A stretch of 7,388 nt of DNA, from the NCBI GenBank assembly GCA_016212745.1, contig JACRDX010000021.1, forward strand, positions 1 to 7,388, written 5' to 3'. Below the pieces are notes generated by a model. That model did not search any database and was not told where the DNA came from. It worked only from the letters and a program-made list of their open reading frames with translations. Positions 1 to 6,096 of this stretch are shown here, one piece after another; within the stretch, counting starts at the first letter, position 1; each line of letters begins with the position of its first letter. The position numbers and the translations under genes were made by a program. The DNA is from Candidatus Falkowiibacteriota bacterium. Lineage in GTDB: Bacteria > Patescibacteriota > Patescibacteriia > UBA11705 > JACRDX01.

Positions 1-1
1 T

Positions 2-1627
2 AATCACGGGACTTTTGTCGCCGGAATCATTGCCGCTTTGCACAATAATTTGTATGTTGATGGCGCTGCGGTCAATGTCAAAATAATGCCATTGCGCGCA
101 TTGAATAGCTATGGTTTTGGAGATTCTTATCCTGTGGCAGAGGCAATTAACTACGCAATTGATAATGGCGCTGACATAATTAATTTAAGTTTTGGCGGCG
201 TGGTTCATAGTCAGGCATTGAAGAGCGCGGTGTTGCGAGCGTACGAAGCAGGGATTGTGATTGTCGCGGCAGCCGGGAATAATGAGACAGGCGGTGTTGA
301 CATTGAACAGACGATTGTTTATCCGATTTGCTATGACAAAGAATGGGAACAGAACGCGGTCATCGGAGTTTCAGCGCTTGATGAAAATGATAAAAAAACA
401 GGTTTTTCAAATTTTGGCGCAAAGTGCGTGGACATTAGCGCGCCCGGAATAAATTTTTCAGGATTGGCTTTTCACGATAGTAACAACGCTGACTTTGAGG
501 GATATGCGCTGACAGAATGGCGCGGCACATCATTTGCGACCGCATTGGTTTCTGCTGCGGCTGCGTTGATTAAGGCAAATCATCCTGAATGGCGCAATGA
601 TAAAATCACTTCAATTTTGTTAGCCGCGGCTAAAAATACAGATGAGATTAATAAAGATTATGCTGGAAAATTAGGAAAAGGAAGATTGGACATGCTAAGC
701 GCTGCAACAATGGCAAATAAAGAAAATTGGAATTTGGTTAAATTTTTTAGCGCTGGGATTGGCGGCAATGGCGTAGTTACGGGTTTTAATGCGGATGGAA
801 AAAAAATAGAAACACTGCGTGTTTTTGGCGACAATGATGTCAAGGGGTTAAGTTTGGCCATTGCTGACATTAATAAAGATGGTGAACGCGACATTGTGGT
901 GGGCGCTGCTCCGGCTGGATTAGCGTGGGTAAGAGCAACAAAGTTGTCCGGTGAAATATTGTCCAGTTTTATTGCGTATCCTGCAGATTATAAAGCAGGC
1001 GTAAATGTGGCTGCGGCTGATGTTGATGAAGATGGCGGGGTTGAATTAATTATTGTGCCTGCGAGCGCTGCTAAACCAGAAGTGAAAATTTTTAGTGTCG
1101 ATGGTTCATTGAAAAAAAGTTTTGTTGTGGCTGGCATAAAAAATACTGGATTGTCAGTTGATGTTGGTGATGTTGATAAAGATGGCAAAATTGAAATTGT
1201 GGTTGGAACTGGCGCAGGTGTTTCGCCAGAAGTGAAAATTTTCAGCGCTGATGGCAAACTAAAAAAGAATTTAAAAGTTTTTGTACCACAATTTAAAGGC
1301 GGAGTAAATGTCCGCGTTCGCGATATTGATGCTGATGGCCGGTCGGAAATTATAGTTGCTGCTGGCAAAGGCGGTGGTCCGCAGATTTTGGTGCTGGATT
1401 ATGCGGGAAAAAAACTTGCGAATTTTTTCGCGTTTGATAAAAAGGACAAATCAGGCGTTGTGGCTGATGCGCTGGATATTGACGCGGATGGAGCAGTTGA
1501 ATTATTGGCTGTTCAACAAACAGGGGCAACGAACAAAATTAAGGTTTTTACAATTGACGGAGTTTTCAAAAAAGAATTGACAATGGCAGATAATTTTGTT
1601 GCCAATGCCGTACTTGTTGCTAAATAA
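2..1627 (+). CDS. Subtilisin-like S8 serine protease with C-terminal FG-GAP/VCBS-type repeats (5' end outside window)
   Basis: The reading frame is open from base 2, so the gene starts upstream of the window; 541 residues are visible. The fragment opens with NHGTFVAGIIAA, the catalytic-His block of subtilases (His is fragment residue 2). The oxyanion Asn lies in AAAGNN (about residue 93) and the nucleophile Ser in GTSFATALVSAA (about residue 177). The catalytic Asp block and any signal peptide would be upstream and cannot be seen. From about residue 245 to the end there are five DxDxDG-like loops (DINKDG, DVDEDG, DVDKDG, DIDADG, DIDADG) spaced 50-51 residues apart, each followed by a hydrophobic strand such as EIVVG. 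This pattern fits Ca-binding FG-GAP/VCBS beta-propeller blades. No C-terminal membrane anchor or sorting signal is visible. The protein is inferred to be secreted or surface-exposed, with the repeats serving binding or structure. The gene ends in tandem stops (TAATAA). The protease call is firm; the substrate is unknown. Confidence 0.93.
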   Translation, partial: NHGTFVAGIIAALHNNLYVDGAAVNVKIMPLRALNSYGFGDSYPVAEAINYAIDNGADIINLSFGGVVHSQALKSAVLRAYEAGIVIVAAAGNNETGGVDIEQTIVYPICYDKEWEQNAVIGVSALDENDKKTGFSNFGAKCVDISAPGINFSGLAFHDSNNADFEGYALTEWRGTSFATALVSAAAALIKANHPEWRNDKITSILLAAAKNTDEINKDYAGKLGKGRLDMLSAATMANKENWNLVKFFSAGIGGNGVVTGFNADGKKIETLRVFGDNDVKGLSLAIADINKDGERDIVVGAAPAGLAWVRATKLSGEILSSFIAYPADYKAGVNVAAADVDEDGGVELIIVPASAAKPEVKIFSVDGSLKKSFVVAGIKNTGLSVDVGDVDKDGKIEIVVGTGAGVSPEVKIFSADGKLKKNLKVFVPQFKGGVNVRVRDIDADGRSEIIVAAGKGGGPQILVLDYAGKKLANFFAFDKKDKSGVVADALDIDADGAVELLAVQQTGATNKIKVFTIDGVFKKELTMADNFVANAVLVAK

Positions 1628-1656
1628 TAAAAACAAGCTAAAATATAGATTGTAAT

Positions 1657-2112
1657 ATGATTGATGGTGTTAAAATCAAACAGCTTAGAAAATTTGCAGA
1701 TGACCGCGGGTTTTTTGCGGAAATTTTGAAATTTGGCGAAGAAACTTTTCACGAAATAAAGCAAACCAGCTACACAGAGACATTTCCGGGCGTGATTAAG
1801 GCGTTTCATTGGCACAAAAAGCAATGGGATATTTGGTTTGTTTGTCGCGGAAACGCGCAGGTTGTGTTGCACGATTTGCGAGAAAATTCCGCGACAAAAG
1901 GCCAAACGCAAGTGATTTTTGCGGGCGAAAACAATCCTGTTGTAATCGCAATTCCGCCAGGAGTTGTGCATGGGTATCGCGTGTTGGGCAATGAAAAAGT
2001 AGGAATGTTTTATCATACCAGTGAGCCGTATGATTCACAAAATCCTGATGAAGAAAGAATTGCGTTTAATGATCCTATGATTGGTTTTGATTGGGGTACA
2101 AAAAATCGTTAA
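1657..2112 (+). CDS. rmlC: dTDP-4-dehydrorhamnose 3,5-epimerase family protein (RmlC-like cupin)
   Basis: The 151-residue product matches the RmlC pattern. It has DDRGFFAE near residues 15-22 and KAFHWHKKQWDIWFVCRG (48-65), which corresponds to the canonical RGLHYQ segment with H51 as the likely catalytic base. It also has IPPGVVHGYRVL (99-110) and a C-terminal DEERIAFNDPMIGFDW (131-146) resembling the family's WNDP-I-W ending. The family epimerises C3 and C5 of dTDP-4-keto-6-deoxyglucose, the third step to dTDP-L-rhamnose, in the cytoplasm. The protein is about 30 residues shorter than typical RmlC enzymes (about 180), and the usual RG before LH is replaced by KA, so a related sugar ketoisomerase or epimerase is possible. 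The presence of rmlB, rmlD and rmlA nearby supports RmlC. There is no clear SD before the ATG. The next gene starts 6 bases after its stop. Confidence 0.8.
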   Translation: MIDGVKIKQLRKFADDRGFFAEILKFGEETFHEIKQTSYTETFPGVIKAFHWHKKQWDIWFVCRGNAQVVLHDLRENSATKGQTQVIFAGENNPVVIAIPPGVVHGYRVLGNEKVGMFYHTSEPYDSQNPDEERIAFNDPMIGFDWGTKNR

Positions 2113-2118
2113 ATATAT

Positions 2119-2694
2119 ATGACGGAGGAGGCAAAATTCGCGCAGCACGATAGATTGGTAAAAATTTTTTTGCCGATTATTCCCAACTGGCTTAAACCGA
2201 ATTATCTGACTTTTTGTCGTTTGATCCTTTCACCAATAGTGGCCATTTTATTGGTTGCTGATTATTATCGCTGGGCATTGGCGATTTTCATTATTTTGGC
2301 GTTGACAGACATGTTTGACGGTGCGATTGCCAGATTAAGAAACCAAATTACTGAATGGGGGAAAATATGGGACCCCGTTGCTGACAAATTGCTGATTGGC
2401 TTTGTGATTGTGCTGCTGCTGTTTGAGAAAAATTTGGCGCTCGGACTTCTTATTTTGCTGCTTGAATTTTTCTTTGTGCTGGGCGCAATTGTGCGGATGA
2501 TAAAGTCATCTGACGCTGCGGAAATCAAGGCAAATATTTGGGGCAAAATTAAAATGATATTGCAGTGCACGGCTGCTGGTTTGTTGATATTGTCAGTCAT
2601 AGTGCGACTTGGATTTTTGGAAAGCGCGGCAGAAATCATTTTTTATATAAGTTTGGGTTTTGCGAGTATGAGTTTAATAAAACATGGAATATAA
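2119..2694 (+). CDS. CDP-alcohol phosphatidyltransferase family membrane protein (PgsA-like)
   Basis: The 191-residue product carries the complete family signature D-x2-DG-x2-AR-x8-G-x3-D-x3-D: D64, D67-G68, A71-R72, G81, D85 and D89. Upstream of this is KPNYLTFCRLILSP (26-39), resembling the usual N-terminal PN-LT-R element, and GKIK follows at 142-145. The four Asp residues bind the divalent metal that displaces CMP from a CDP-linked lipid. Hydrophobic stretches near 33-47, 52-63, 92-126, 150-164 and 171-187 fit an integral membrane enzyme with about six helices. It is probably a phosphatidylglycerophosphate-type synthase, but the acceptor alcohol cannot be told from sequence, so no symbol is given. 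The start lies 6 bases after the rmlC stop, suggesting translational coupling. A GGAGGAGG run lies just inside the gene rather than upstream of the ATG, and the next in-frame start-like codon (TTG at 2155) is too far from it to use it. Confidence 0.9.
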   Translation: MTEEAKFAQHDRLVKIFLPIIPNWLKPNYLTFCRLILSPIVAILLVADYYRWALAIFIILALTDMFDGAIARLRNQITEWGKIWDPVADKLLIGFVIVLLLFEKNLALGLLILLLEFFFVLGAIVRMIKSSDAAEIKANIWGKIKMILQCTAAGLLILSVIVRLGFLESAAEIIFYISLGFASMSLIKHGI

Positions 2695-2698
2695 AATA

Positions 2699-2736
2699 GG
2701 GGCTAGTAACCGGGGACTAGTAACTGGGGTTGGAAA
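2699..2736 (+). repeat. Heptamer-based repeat array upstream of the HIT gene
   Basis: The 45-base gap between the phosphatidyltransferase and HIT genes is almost entirely an ordered repeat. GGGG runs lie at 2699-2702, 2712-2715 and 2726-2729, and CTAGTAAC occurs at 2703-2710 and 2717-2724. Read in sevens from 2702 the units are GCTAGTA, ACCGGGG, ACTAGTA, ACTGGGG and TTGGAAA, so two related heptamers alternate with a 14-base period. The last unit, TTGGAAA (2730-2736), is the same heptamer that is tandemly repeated at the far end of the HIT gene. CTAG is an otherwise uncommon tetranucleotide in many bacteria. Function is unknown; the last GGGG is 10 bases before the ATG and could double as a poor SD. 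Confidence 0.75.
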
Positions 2737-2739
2737 TTT

Positions 2740-3159
2740 ATGGGATGTTTATTTTGTGAGATTATAAATGGCAAAATTCCGTGTTATAAAGTTTATGAAG
2801 ACGCGGATGTTTTCGCGTTTTTGGATATTAATCCAACAATGCCTGGGCATACGTTGGTTTTGCCCAAAAAACATTGTTCTGGATTGTTGGATGTTGATGT
2901 TGAAACATTGTCTAAAATTATGACGGCCGCGCAAAAAATCACTGCTGCCATTCAAAAAGCGTTAGGCAGCAGTGGTTTTAATATAATTCAAAACAACGGC
3001 GTGCCAGCTGGTCAAGTAATTGAGCATTTACATTTTCACATTATTCCAAGGAACGAAAGCGACGGTTTGAAACATTGGCCCGGCAAACCATATTCTGGTG
3101 ATATGGCAGCAGACATTGCTAATAAAATTCAACAAAAATTGGAAATTGGCAATTGGTAA
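2740..3159 (+). CDS. HIT family nucleotide hydrolase/transferase
   Basis: The 139-residue product has the histidine-triad motif HLHFHII at 96-102, within EHLHFHIIPR; H98 is the expected nucleophile that becomes nucleotidylated. The N-terminus MGCLFCEIINGKIPCYKVYEDADVFAFLDINPTMPGHTLVLPKKH is typical of the bacterial HIT/Hint branch. C3, C6 and H45 fit the zinc site found in part of that branch. Such proteins hydrolyse AMP-lysine-like phosphoramidates, dinucleoside polyphosphates or other adenylated compounds in the cytoplasm; the actual substrate is not determined by sequence. Length is normal for the family. The final codons (LEIGNW and stop) are written in a TTGGNAA heptamer repeat that runs on past the stop, so the exact C-terminus may have been shaped by repeat expansion. 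The following gene encodes another nucleotide hydrolase, a Nudix protein. Confidence 0.92.
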   Translation: MGCLFCEIINGKIPCYKVYEDADVFAFLDINPTMPGHTLVLPKKHCSGLLDVDVETLSKIMTAAQKITAAIQKALGSSGFNIIQNNGVPAGQVIEHLHFHIIPRNESDGLKHWPGKPYSGDMAADIANKIQQKLEIGNW

Positions 3160-3166
3160 TTGGAAA
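3139..3166 (+). repeat. Four tandem TTGGNAA heptamers across the HIT stop codon
   Basis: Contiguous units are TTGGAAA (3139-3145), TTGGCAA (3146-3152), TTGGTAA (3153-3159) and TTGGAAA (3160-3166), followed by TTTTT. The third unit supplies the HIT stop codon TAA. Because 7 is not a multiple of 3, gain or loss of one unit would shift the HIT reading frame at its last few codons. The ten bases TTGGAAATTT occur both at 2730-2739, just before the HIT start, and at 3160-3169, just after its stop. Confidence 0.8.
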
Positions 3167-3179
3167 TTTTTACGATATT

Positions 3180-3725
3180 ATGTTTAATCAAAAATGGGAA
3201 AAAATTGACAGCAAAGTAATTCACAAAAATCCATGGTACGAATTAGTGCAGGACGATGTTTTAATGCCAAGCGGTCAGCAGGGAAAATATACTTATGTCA
3301 ATCGCCACGAAGCTGCCGTCATAATTCCAATGACCGATAATAATGAAATTTATTTGATTAAGCAATATCGTTATCCAGTGCAGGAATTTACATGGGAATT
3401 TCCAGCTGGGTCAAAGTCTTTAGAGCCAGAAACAATTGAACAAGTGGCAAAACGGGAATTACTGGAAGAGGTTGGTTTGTCAGCGAATCAATGGGATTAT
3501 TTGGGCGAACTTTTTTACGCGGCAGGAACAAGCAATCAACGCGCTAAGATTTTTTTGGCCAGAGGATTGGAAAAACAAAATGCCACGCCAGATTTAACAG
3601 AATTTATTTCTTTTAAAACCGTTTCAATGATAGAGTTGGAAGAAATGATTAACAAAAATGAGTTTAAAGAGGGAGCAGATGTTGCGGCGTTTTATTTGCT
3701 GAAAAAGTTTTTGACCCTGAAATGA
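3180..3725 (+). CDS. Nudix hydrolase, ADP-ribose pyrophosphatase type
   Basis: The 181-residue product contains QYRYPVQEFTWEFPAG (about 62-77) followed by a Nudix box ending RELLEEVGL (92-100); E93, E96 and E97 would bind the metal. The YRYPV...WEFPAG lead-in is characteristic of ADP-ribose or NDP-sugar pyrophosphatases, which split the diphosphate to give AMP (or NMP) plus a sugar phosphate. The box has one extra residue between its first Gly (G77) and first Glu (E84) compared with the standard G-x5-E. Downstream, FYAAGTSNQRAKIFLA resembles the ADP-ribose-specific loop but has NQR where many relatives have ER. The ATG at 3180 is preferred over the in-frame TTG at 3153, which lies inside the HIT gene and its repeat. 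The preceding SD is weak (GGAAA, about 15 bases away). The stop codon lies in the loop of a hairpin. Confidence 0.9.
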   Translation: MFNQKWEKIDSKVIHKNPWYELVQDDVLMPSGQQGKYTYVNRHEAAVIIPMTDNNEIYLIKQYRYPVQEFTWEFPAGSKSLEPETIEQVAKRELLEEVGLSANQWDYLGELFYAAGTSNQRAKIFLARGLEKQNATPDLTEFISFKTVSMIELEEMINKNEFKEGADVAAFYLLKKFLTLK

Positions 3726-3733
3726 ATTCAGGG
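3715..3733 (+). other. Perfect hairpin enclosing the Nudix stop codon
   Basis: CCCTGAA (3715-3721) pairs perfectly with TTCAGGG (3727-3733) around a five-base loop, ATGAA, that contains the TGA stop. No T-run follows, so it is not a standard rho-independent terminator. It may stabilise the upstream mRNA end or separate translation of the Nudix gene from rmlB, which starts 33 bases downstream. The pairing is seen in the sequence; the role is inference. Confidence 0.5.
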
Positions 3734-3765
3734 CGATGACAAATAGTTTGGAGGGGTTGAAATAT

Positions 3766-4776
3766 ATGAAAATGCTCGTCACAGGAGGCGCTGGTTTTAT
3801 TGGTTCAAACTTTGTTCGTTACATTTTAGAAAAATATCCAGATTATCAAATCATAAATTTGGACAAATTAACTTATGCTGGTAATTTGGAAAATTTAAAA
3901 GAAATTGAAGGCTATCCTAATTACAAATTTGTTAAAGGTGATATTTTGAACGCTGAATTGGTTGAGCATATTGCCAAGGATGTTGATATTATCGTGCATT
4001 TTGCTGCGGAGTCGCATGTGGATCGGTCTGTGCTTGATCCTTTTTCTTTTGTCAAAACAAATGTGCTCGGAACTTTTGTTTTGTTGGAAGCGGCGCGTAA
4101 ACTTGGCAATAAAAGATTCCACCATATTTCAACTGACGAGGTTTTTGGCGCATTGGCGTTGGAAGATTCGCACAAAGCGTTTCACGAAGAAACGCCGTAT
4201 GACCCAAAAAGTCCATATTCTTCGTCAAAAGCCGCGTCTGACCATTTGGTTCGCGCGTATTTTCACACCTATGGTTTGCCGATTACCATTTCAAATTGTT
4301 CAAACAACTATGGGGCATATCAATTTCCTGAAAAAGTCATTCCACTTTTCGTCACAAATTTGATGGAAGGCAAAAAGGTGCCGCTGTATGGCGACGGCAA
4401 AAATGTGCGCGATTGGATTCATGTTGATGACCATTGCGCTGCGATTGATTCAATAATACATCAGGGCAAAATCGGGCATACTTATGTGATTGGCGCTGAC
4501 AGCGAAAAGTCAAATTATGAGTTGACAATGGCGATTTTGAAAACAATGGGAATGAGTGAGGATATGATTGAATTTGTTAAAGATCGGCCCGGTCATGACA
4601 GGCGCTATGCTGTGCGTTCGCATAAAATCAAAGCCGAACTTGGTTGGCAGCCGAAAATGGATTTTGACGCGGGAATTAAAAAAACAATTCAGTGGTATAT
4701 TAATAATGAATGGTGGTGGAGACGCGTGAAGTCCGGCGAGTATTTGGAATACTACGATCGGTGGTATAACCGTTGA
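3766..4776 (+). CDS. rmlB: dTDP-glucose 4,6-dehydratase
   Basis: RmlB converts dTDP-glucose to dTDP-4-keto-6-deoxyglucose with tightly bound NAD+, the second step to dTDP-L-rhamnose. The 336-residue product is full length for the family. It begins MKMLVTGGAGFIGSNF with the Rossmann glycine motif (G7, G10, G13), followed by LDKLTYAGNLENL (typical of RmlB), HFAAESHVDRS, and the catalytic T123-D124-E125 in STDEVFG. Next come Y151 and K155 in PYSSSKA, then SNNYG, GDGKNVRDWIHVDDH and RPGHDRRYA (274-282). The ATG at 3766 is chosen because GGAGGGG (3750-3756) sits 9 bases upstream and the family N-terminus begins there. An in-frame ATG at 3736 would add ten unconserved residues and would leave that SD inside the gene. 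Its TGA stop lies within a TTGACA sequence that looks like the -35 box of the next unit. Confidence 0.97.
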   Translation: MKMLVTGGAGFIGSNFVRYILEKYPDYQIINLDKLTYAGNLENLKEIEGYPNYKFVKGDILNAELVEHIAKDVDIIVHFAAESHVDRSVLDPFSFVKTNVLGTFVLLEAARKLGNKRFHHISTDEVFGALALEDSHKAFHEETPYDPKSPYSSSKAASDHLVRAYFHTYGLPITISNCSNNYGAYQFPEKVIPLFVTNLMEGKKVPLYGDGKNVRDWIHVDDHCAAIDSIIHQGKIGHTYVIGADSEKSNYELTMAILKTMGMSEDMIEFVKDRPGHDRRYAVRSHKIKAELGWQPKMDFDAGIKKTIQWYINNEWWWRRVKSGEYLEYYDRWYNR

Positions 4777-4801
4777 CAAATTTTGAACAGCTTGATAAAT
4801 T
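4773..4801 (+). promoter_or_regulatory. Candidate sigma-70-type promoter for the HD-domain gene
   Basis: A perfect TTGACA (4773-4778) is followed, after a 17-base spacer, by TAAATT (4796-4801), a 4/6 match to TATAAT that keeps the important first, second and last bases. The -35 box contains the rmlB stop codon (4774-4776). Transcription would start near 4808, giving a leader of about 60 bases before the SD and ATG at 4869. No operator-like palindrome is obvious. Confidence 0.55.
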
Positions 4802-4856
4802 ATAGAGCCGTTCTTTTGCGGTTAATTTGCGTAATCAAACAGGGGAAGATGCCCGA

Positions 4857-4867
4857 AAGGAGAGGGA
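4857..4867 (+). promoter_or_regulatory. Strong ribosome binding site deciding the HD-gene start
   Basis: AAAGGAGAGGG lies immediately upstream of the ATG at 4869 and is the best SD in the window. Most neighbouring genes have weak or no SD. It favours 4869 over the TTG at 4827. Confidence 0.75.
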
Positions 4868-4868
4868 C

Positions 4869-6086
4869 ATGGAGCCGAACTGGCTGACGGACGAGGCAGA
4901 AGGATGGCAAAGGATTCAGGAATTGCGCGAGGTGTTTTCAGCGAAGATGTTTGAGAATGTGCGGGCTGGCAGCAGAACTGATGTATTCGTTTTCGGGATG
5001 CATGCGACGTTGCAGATTTTTGCTGCGTTGAAAAATGCGAAAGTGGACGTCACACAGATTCAGCCCGGGCATGGACTTGGGCATCTTGTGCGCGACTATG
5101 TGAACGCGCTGAGGCTTTTTTCCAAATTGGAAGCAAGCCCAAAGCAGTTGTTTGTTGCATTGATTGGCGGTATTTTTCACGACATCGGATGCGCAGTCGT
5201 GGATCGTCGCGTCGAATCAAAGAAGGCGGTGCGTCACGCGGAAGCTGGCGCGCTGTTGTTGCTGGATTTGTTTGCCGCTGATTCATGCGGAATGAATAGT
5301 GACGAGCAGTTACTGGTGGCATACACGGTAGCAGCTCACACGCACTGTCTCAAGACGCAGACCGTTGTTTGCGGTGATGGAGAAAGTCGCGAAGTGGTTC
5401 CGTACAAGGACTTGGATGACGACGGCAAGCCGATTCTTGGAGTGTGGGGTACTCGCTGGACAGACAGATTGGACACGAACGGACCTGCATATTTGGGCAG
5501 GCATTACATGACGCTCGTGGAAGATCACGAAGACTTTCAGGAGGAAGGGTATTTTGTTCTGAAGTATAAGGAACACATGCGGCCAATTCTGCGTGACAAG
5601 CCAGAAGGCGCGCGGACAATGCTGGAGCATATGCAGATGTTCGCGAACAGCCAAGCAACCAAACCGCCATACGGTCTGCACGATTTCGGGACAATGGTGG
5701 AATTGCGTGATGCGTACAGGGTGATGTTGGAAAATGTCATTGCCGCGGTTCTTAGTGACGAGTTGTTTGTTGTTAGAAACGAAGACAAGATTTGGCTCGC
5801 GTGGGAAAGGTTTCTTGGCAGCAACGTTGAACCAACTGAAAAAGGACGGCTGGTTGCCGCCAAGTTGGGAAAGATGTTCGTTGAGCTGGATGACGATAGC
5901 AAGCAGAAGTGGATGCGCGGGTTTTACGCGTGCATGAAAAACTACATCCGCTGGGCAAATGATGCAGTGAATTTTCTCGGCATGCTGCCGCGCGATTGGC
6001 ATGACAATTCTGCTTTGCCATGCGACATCGTGTCAGCAATTGCGCCAAGCTATTTGTGGAGAGGTTTGATTGATACGCGTTCATAA
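4869..6086 (+). CDS. HD-domain protein, putative metal-dependent phosphohydrolase of unknown substrate
   Basis: The 405-residue product is not a family I recognise by name, but it contains a convincing HD-type metal site. GHGLGHLVRDYVNALRL has H68 and H72, FHDIG has H104-D105, RHAEAG has H123, AAHTH has H157 and H159, and WTDRLD has D199 and D202. The order H...HD...H...H...D resembles HD enzymes with two metals (for example the YqeK and HD-GYP groups), although no GYP motif is present. Residues from about 220 to 405 form an additional mostly helical region rich in Trp and charged residues, with no motif I can assign. No signal peptide or membrane helix is evident, so it is probably cytoplasmic. 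The ATG at 4869 is preferred over an upstream TTG (4827) because AAAGGAGAGGG (4857-4867) is an excellent SD. The gene has its own candidate promoter and terminator. It is more GC-rich than its neighbours (sampled rows 33/60 and 34/60, against 19-23/60 in rmlB and rmlD) and prefers AAG over AAA, suggesting acquisition or different codon selection. Confidence 0.8.
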   Translation: MEPNWLTDEAEGWQRIQELREVFSAKMFENVRAGSRTDVFVFGMHATLQIFAALKNAKVDVTQIQPGHGLGHLVRDYVNALRLFSKLEASPKQLFVALIGGIFHDIGCAVVDRRVESKKAVRHAEAGALLLLDLFAADSCGMNSDEQLLVAYTVAAHTHCLKTQTVVCGDGESREVVPYKDLDDDGKPILGVWGTRWTDRLDTNGPAYLGRHYMTLVEDHEDFQEEGYFVLKYKEHMRPILRDKPEGARTMLEHMQMFANSQATKPPYGLHDFGTMVELRDAYRVMLENVIAAVLSDELFVVRNEDKIWLAWERFLGSNVEPTEKGRLVAAKLGKMFVELDDDSKQKWMRGFYACMKNYIRWANDAVNFLGMLPRDWHDNSALPCDIVSAIAPSYLWRGLIDTRS

Positions 6087-6090
6087 CGCG
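6076..6090 (+). other. Perfect hairpin spanning the HD-gene stop codon
   Basis: CGCGTT (6076-6081) and AACGCG (6085-6090) form a 6-bp stem with a three-base CAT loop. The TAA stop (6084-6086) straddles the loop and 3' arm. It sits 6 bases before the terminator stem, so the transcript would end in two consecutive hairpins. Confidence 0.5.
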
Positions 6091-6096
6091 GATGGC

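Noticed and set aside
988..1368. Open frame of 126 codons on the - strand within the protease repeats
   Set aside because: It mirrors the periodic DxDxDG coding repeats on the other strand and shows only low-complexity Ser/Thr/Pro sequence.
1613..1637. CTTGTT/AACAAG inverted repeat after the protease as a terminator
   Set aside because: The stem is only 6 bp and AT-rich, the loop is 13 bases long, and no T-run follows.
2699..2733. G-quadruplex from the GGGG runs
   Set aside because: Only three GGGG runs plus one GG are present with long loops, so at most a weak two-layer structure is possible; the heptamer period explains the pattern better.
3139..3166. CRISPR-like array
   Set aside because: Units are 7 bases with no spacers and no cas genes nearby; it is a simple tandem repeat.
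3153..3179. Upstream TTG start for the Nudix gene
   Set aside because: It overlaps the HIT gene inside a heptamer repeat and adds nine unconserved residues; ATG at 3180 fits better.
3736..3765. Upstream ATG start for rmlB
   Set aside because: It would add ten residues before the conserved MKMLVTGGAGF start and place a good SD inside the gene.
4842..4854. GGG/CCC hairpin in the HD-gene leader as a riboswitch
   Set aside because: The stem is only 3-4 bp and the leader is about 60 bases, with no recognisable aptamer or expression platform.
4827..4868. Upstream TTG start for the HD gene
   Set aside because: It has no SD, whereas AAAGGAGAGGG directly precedes the ATG at 4869.
5310..6002. Long open frame (230 codons) on the - strand opposite the HD gene
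   Set aside because: It lies antisense to a gene with clear HD motifs, SD and terminator. Its translation has no recognisable motif, and long antisense frames are expected in the GC-richer stretch.
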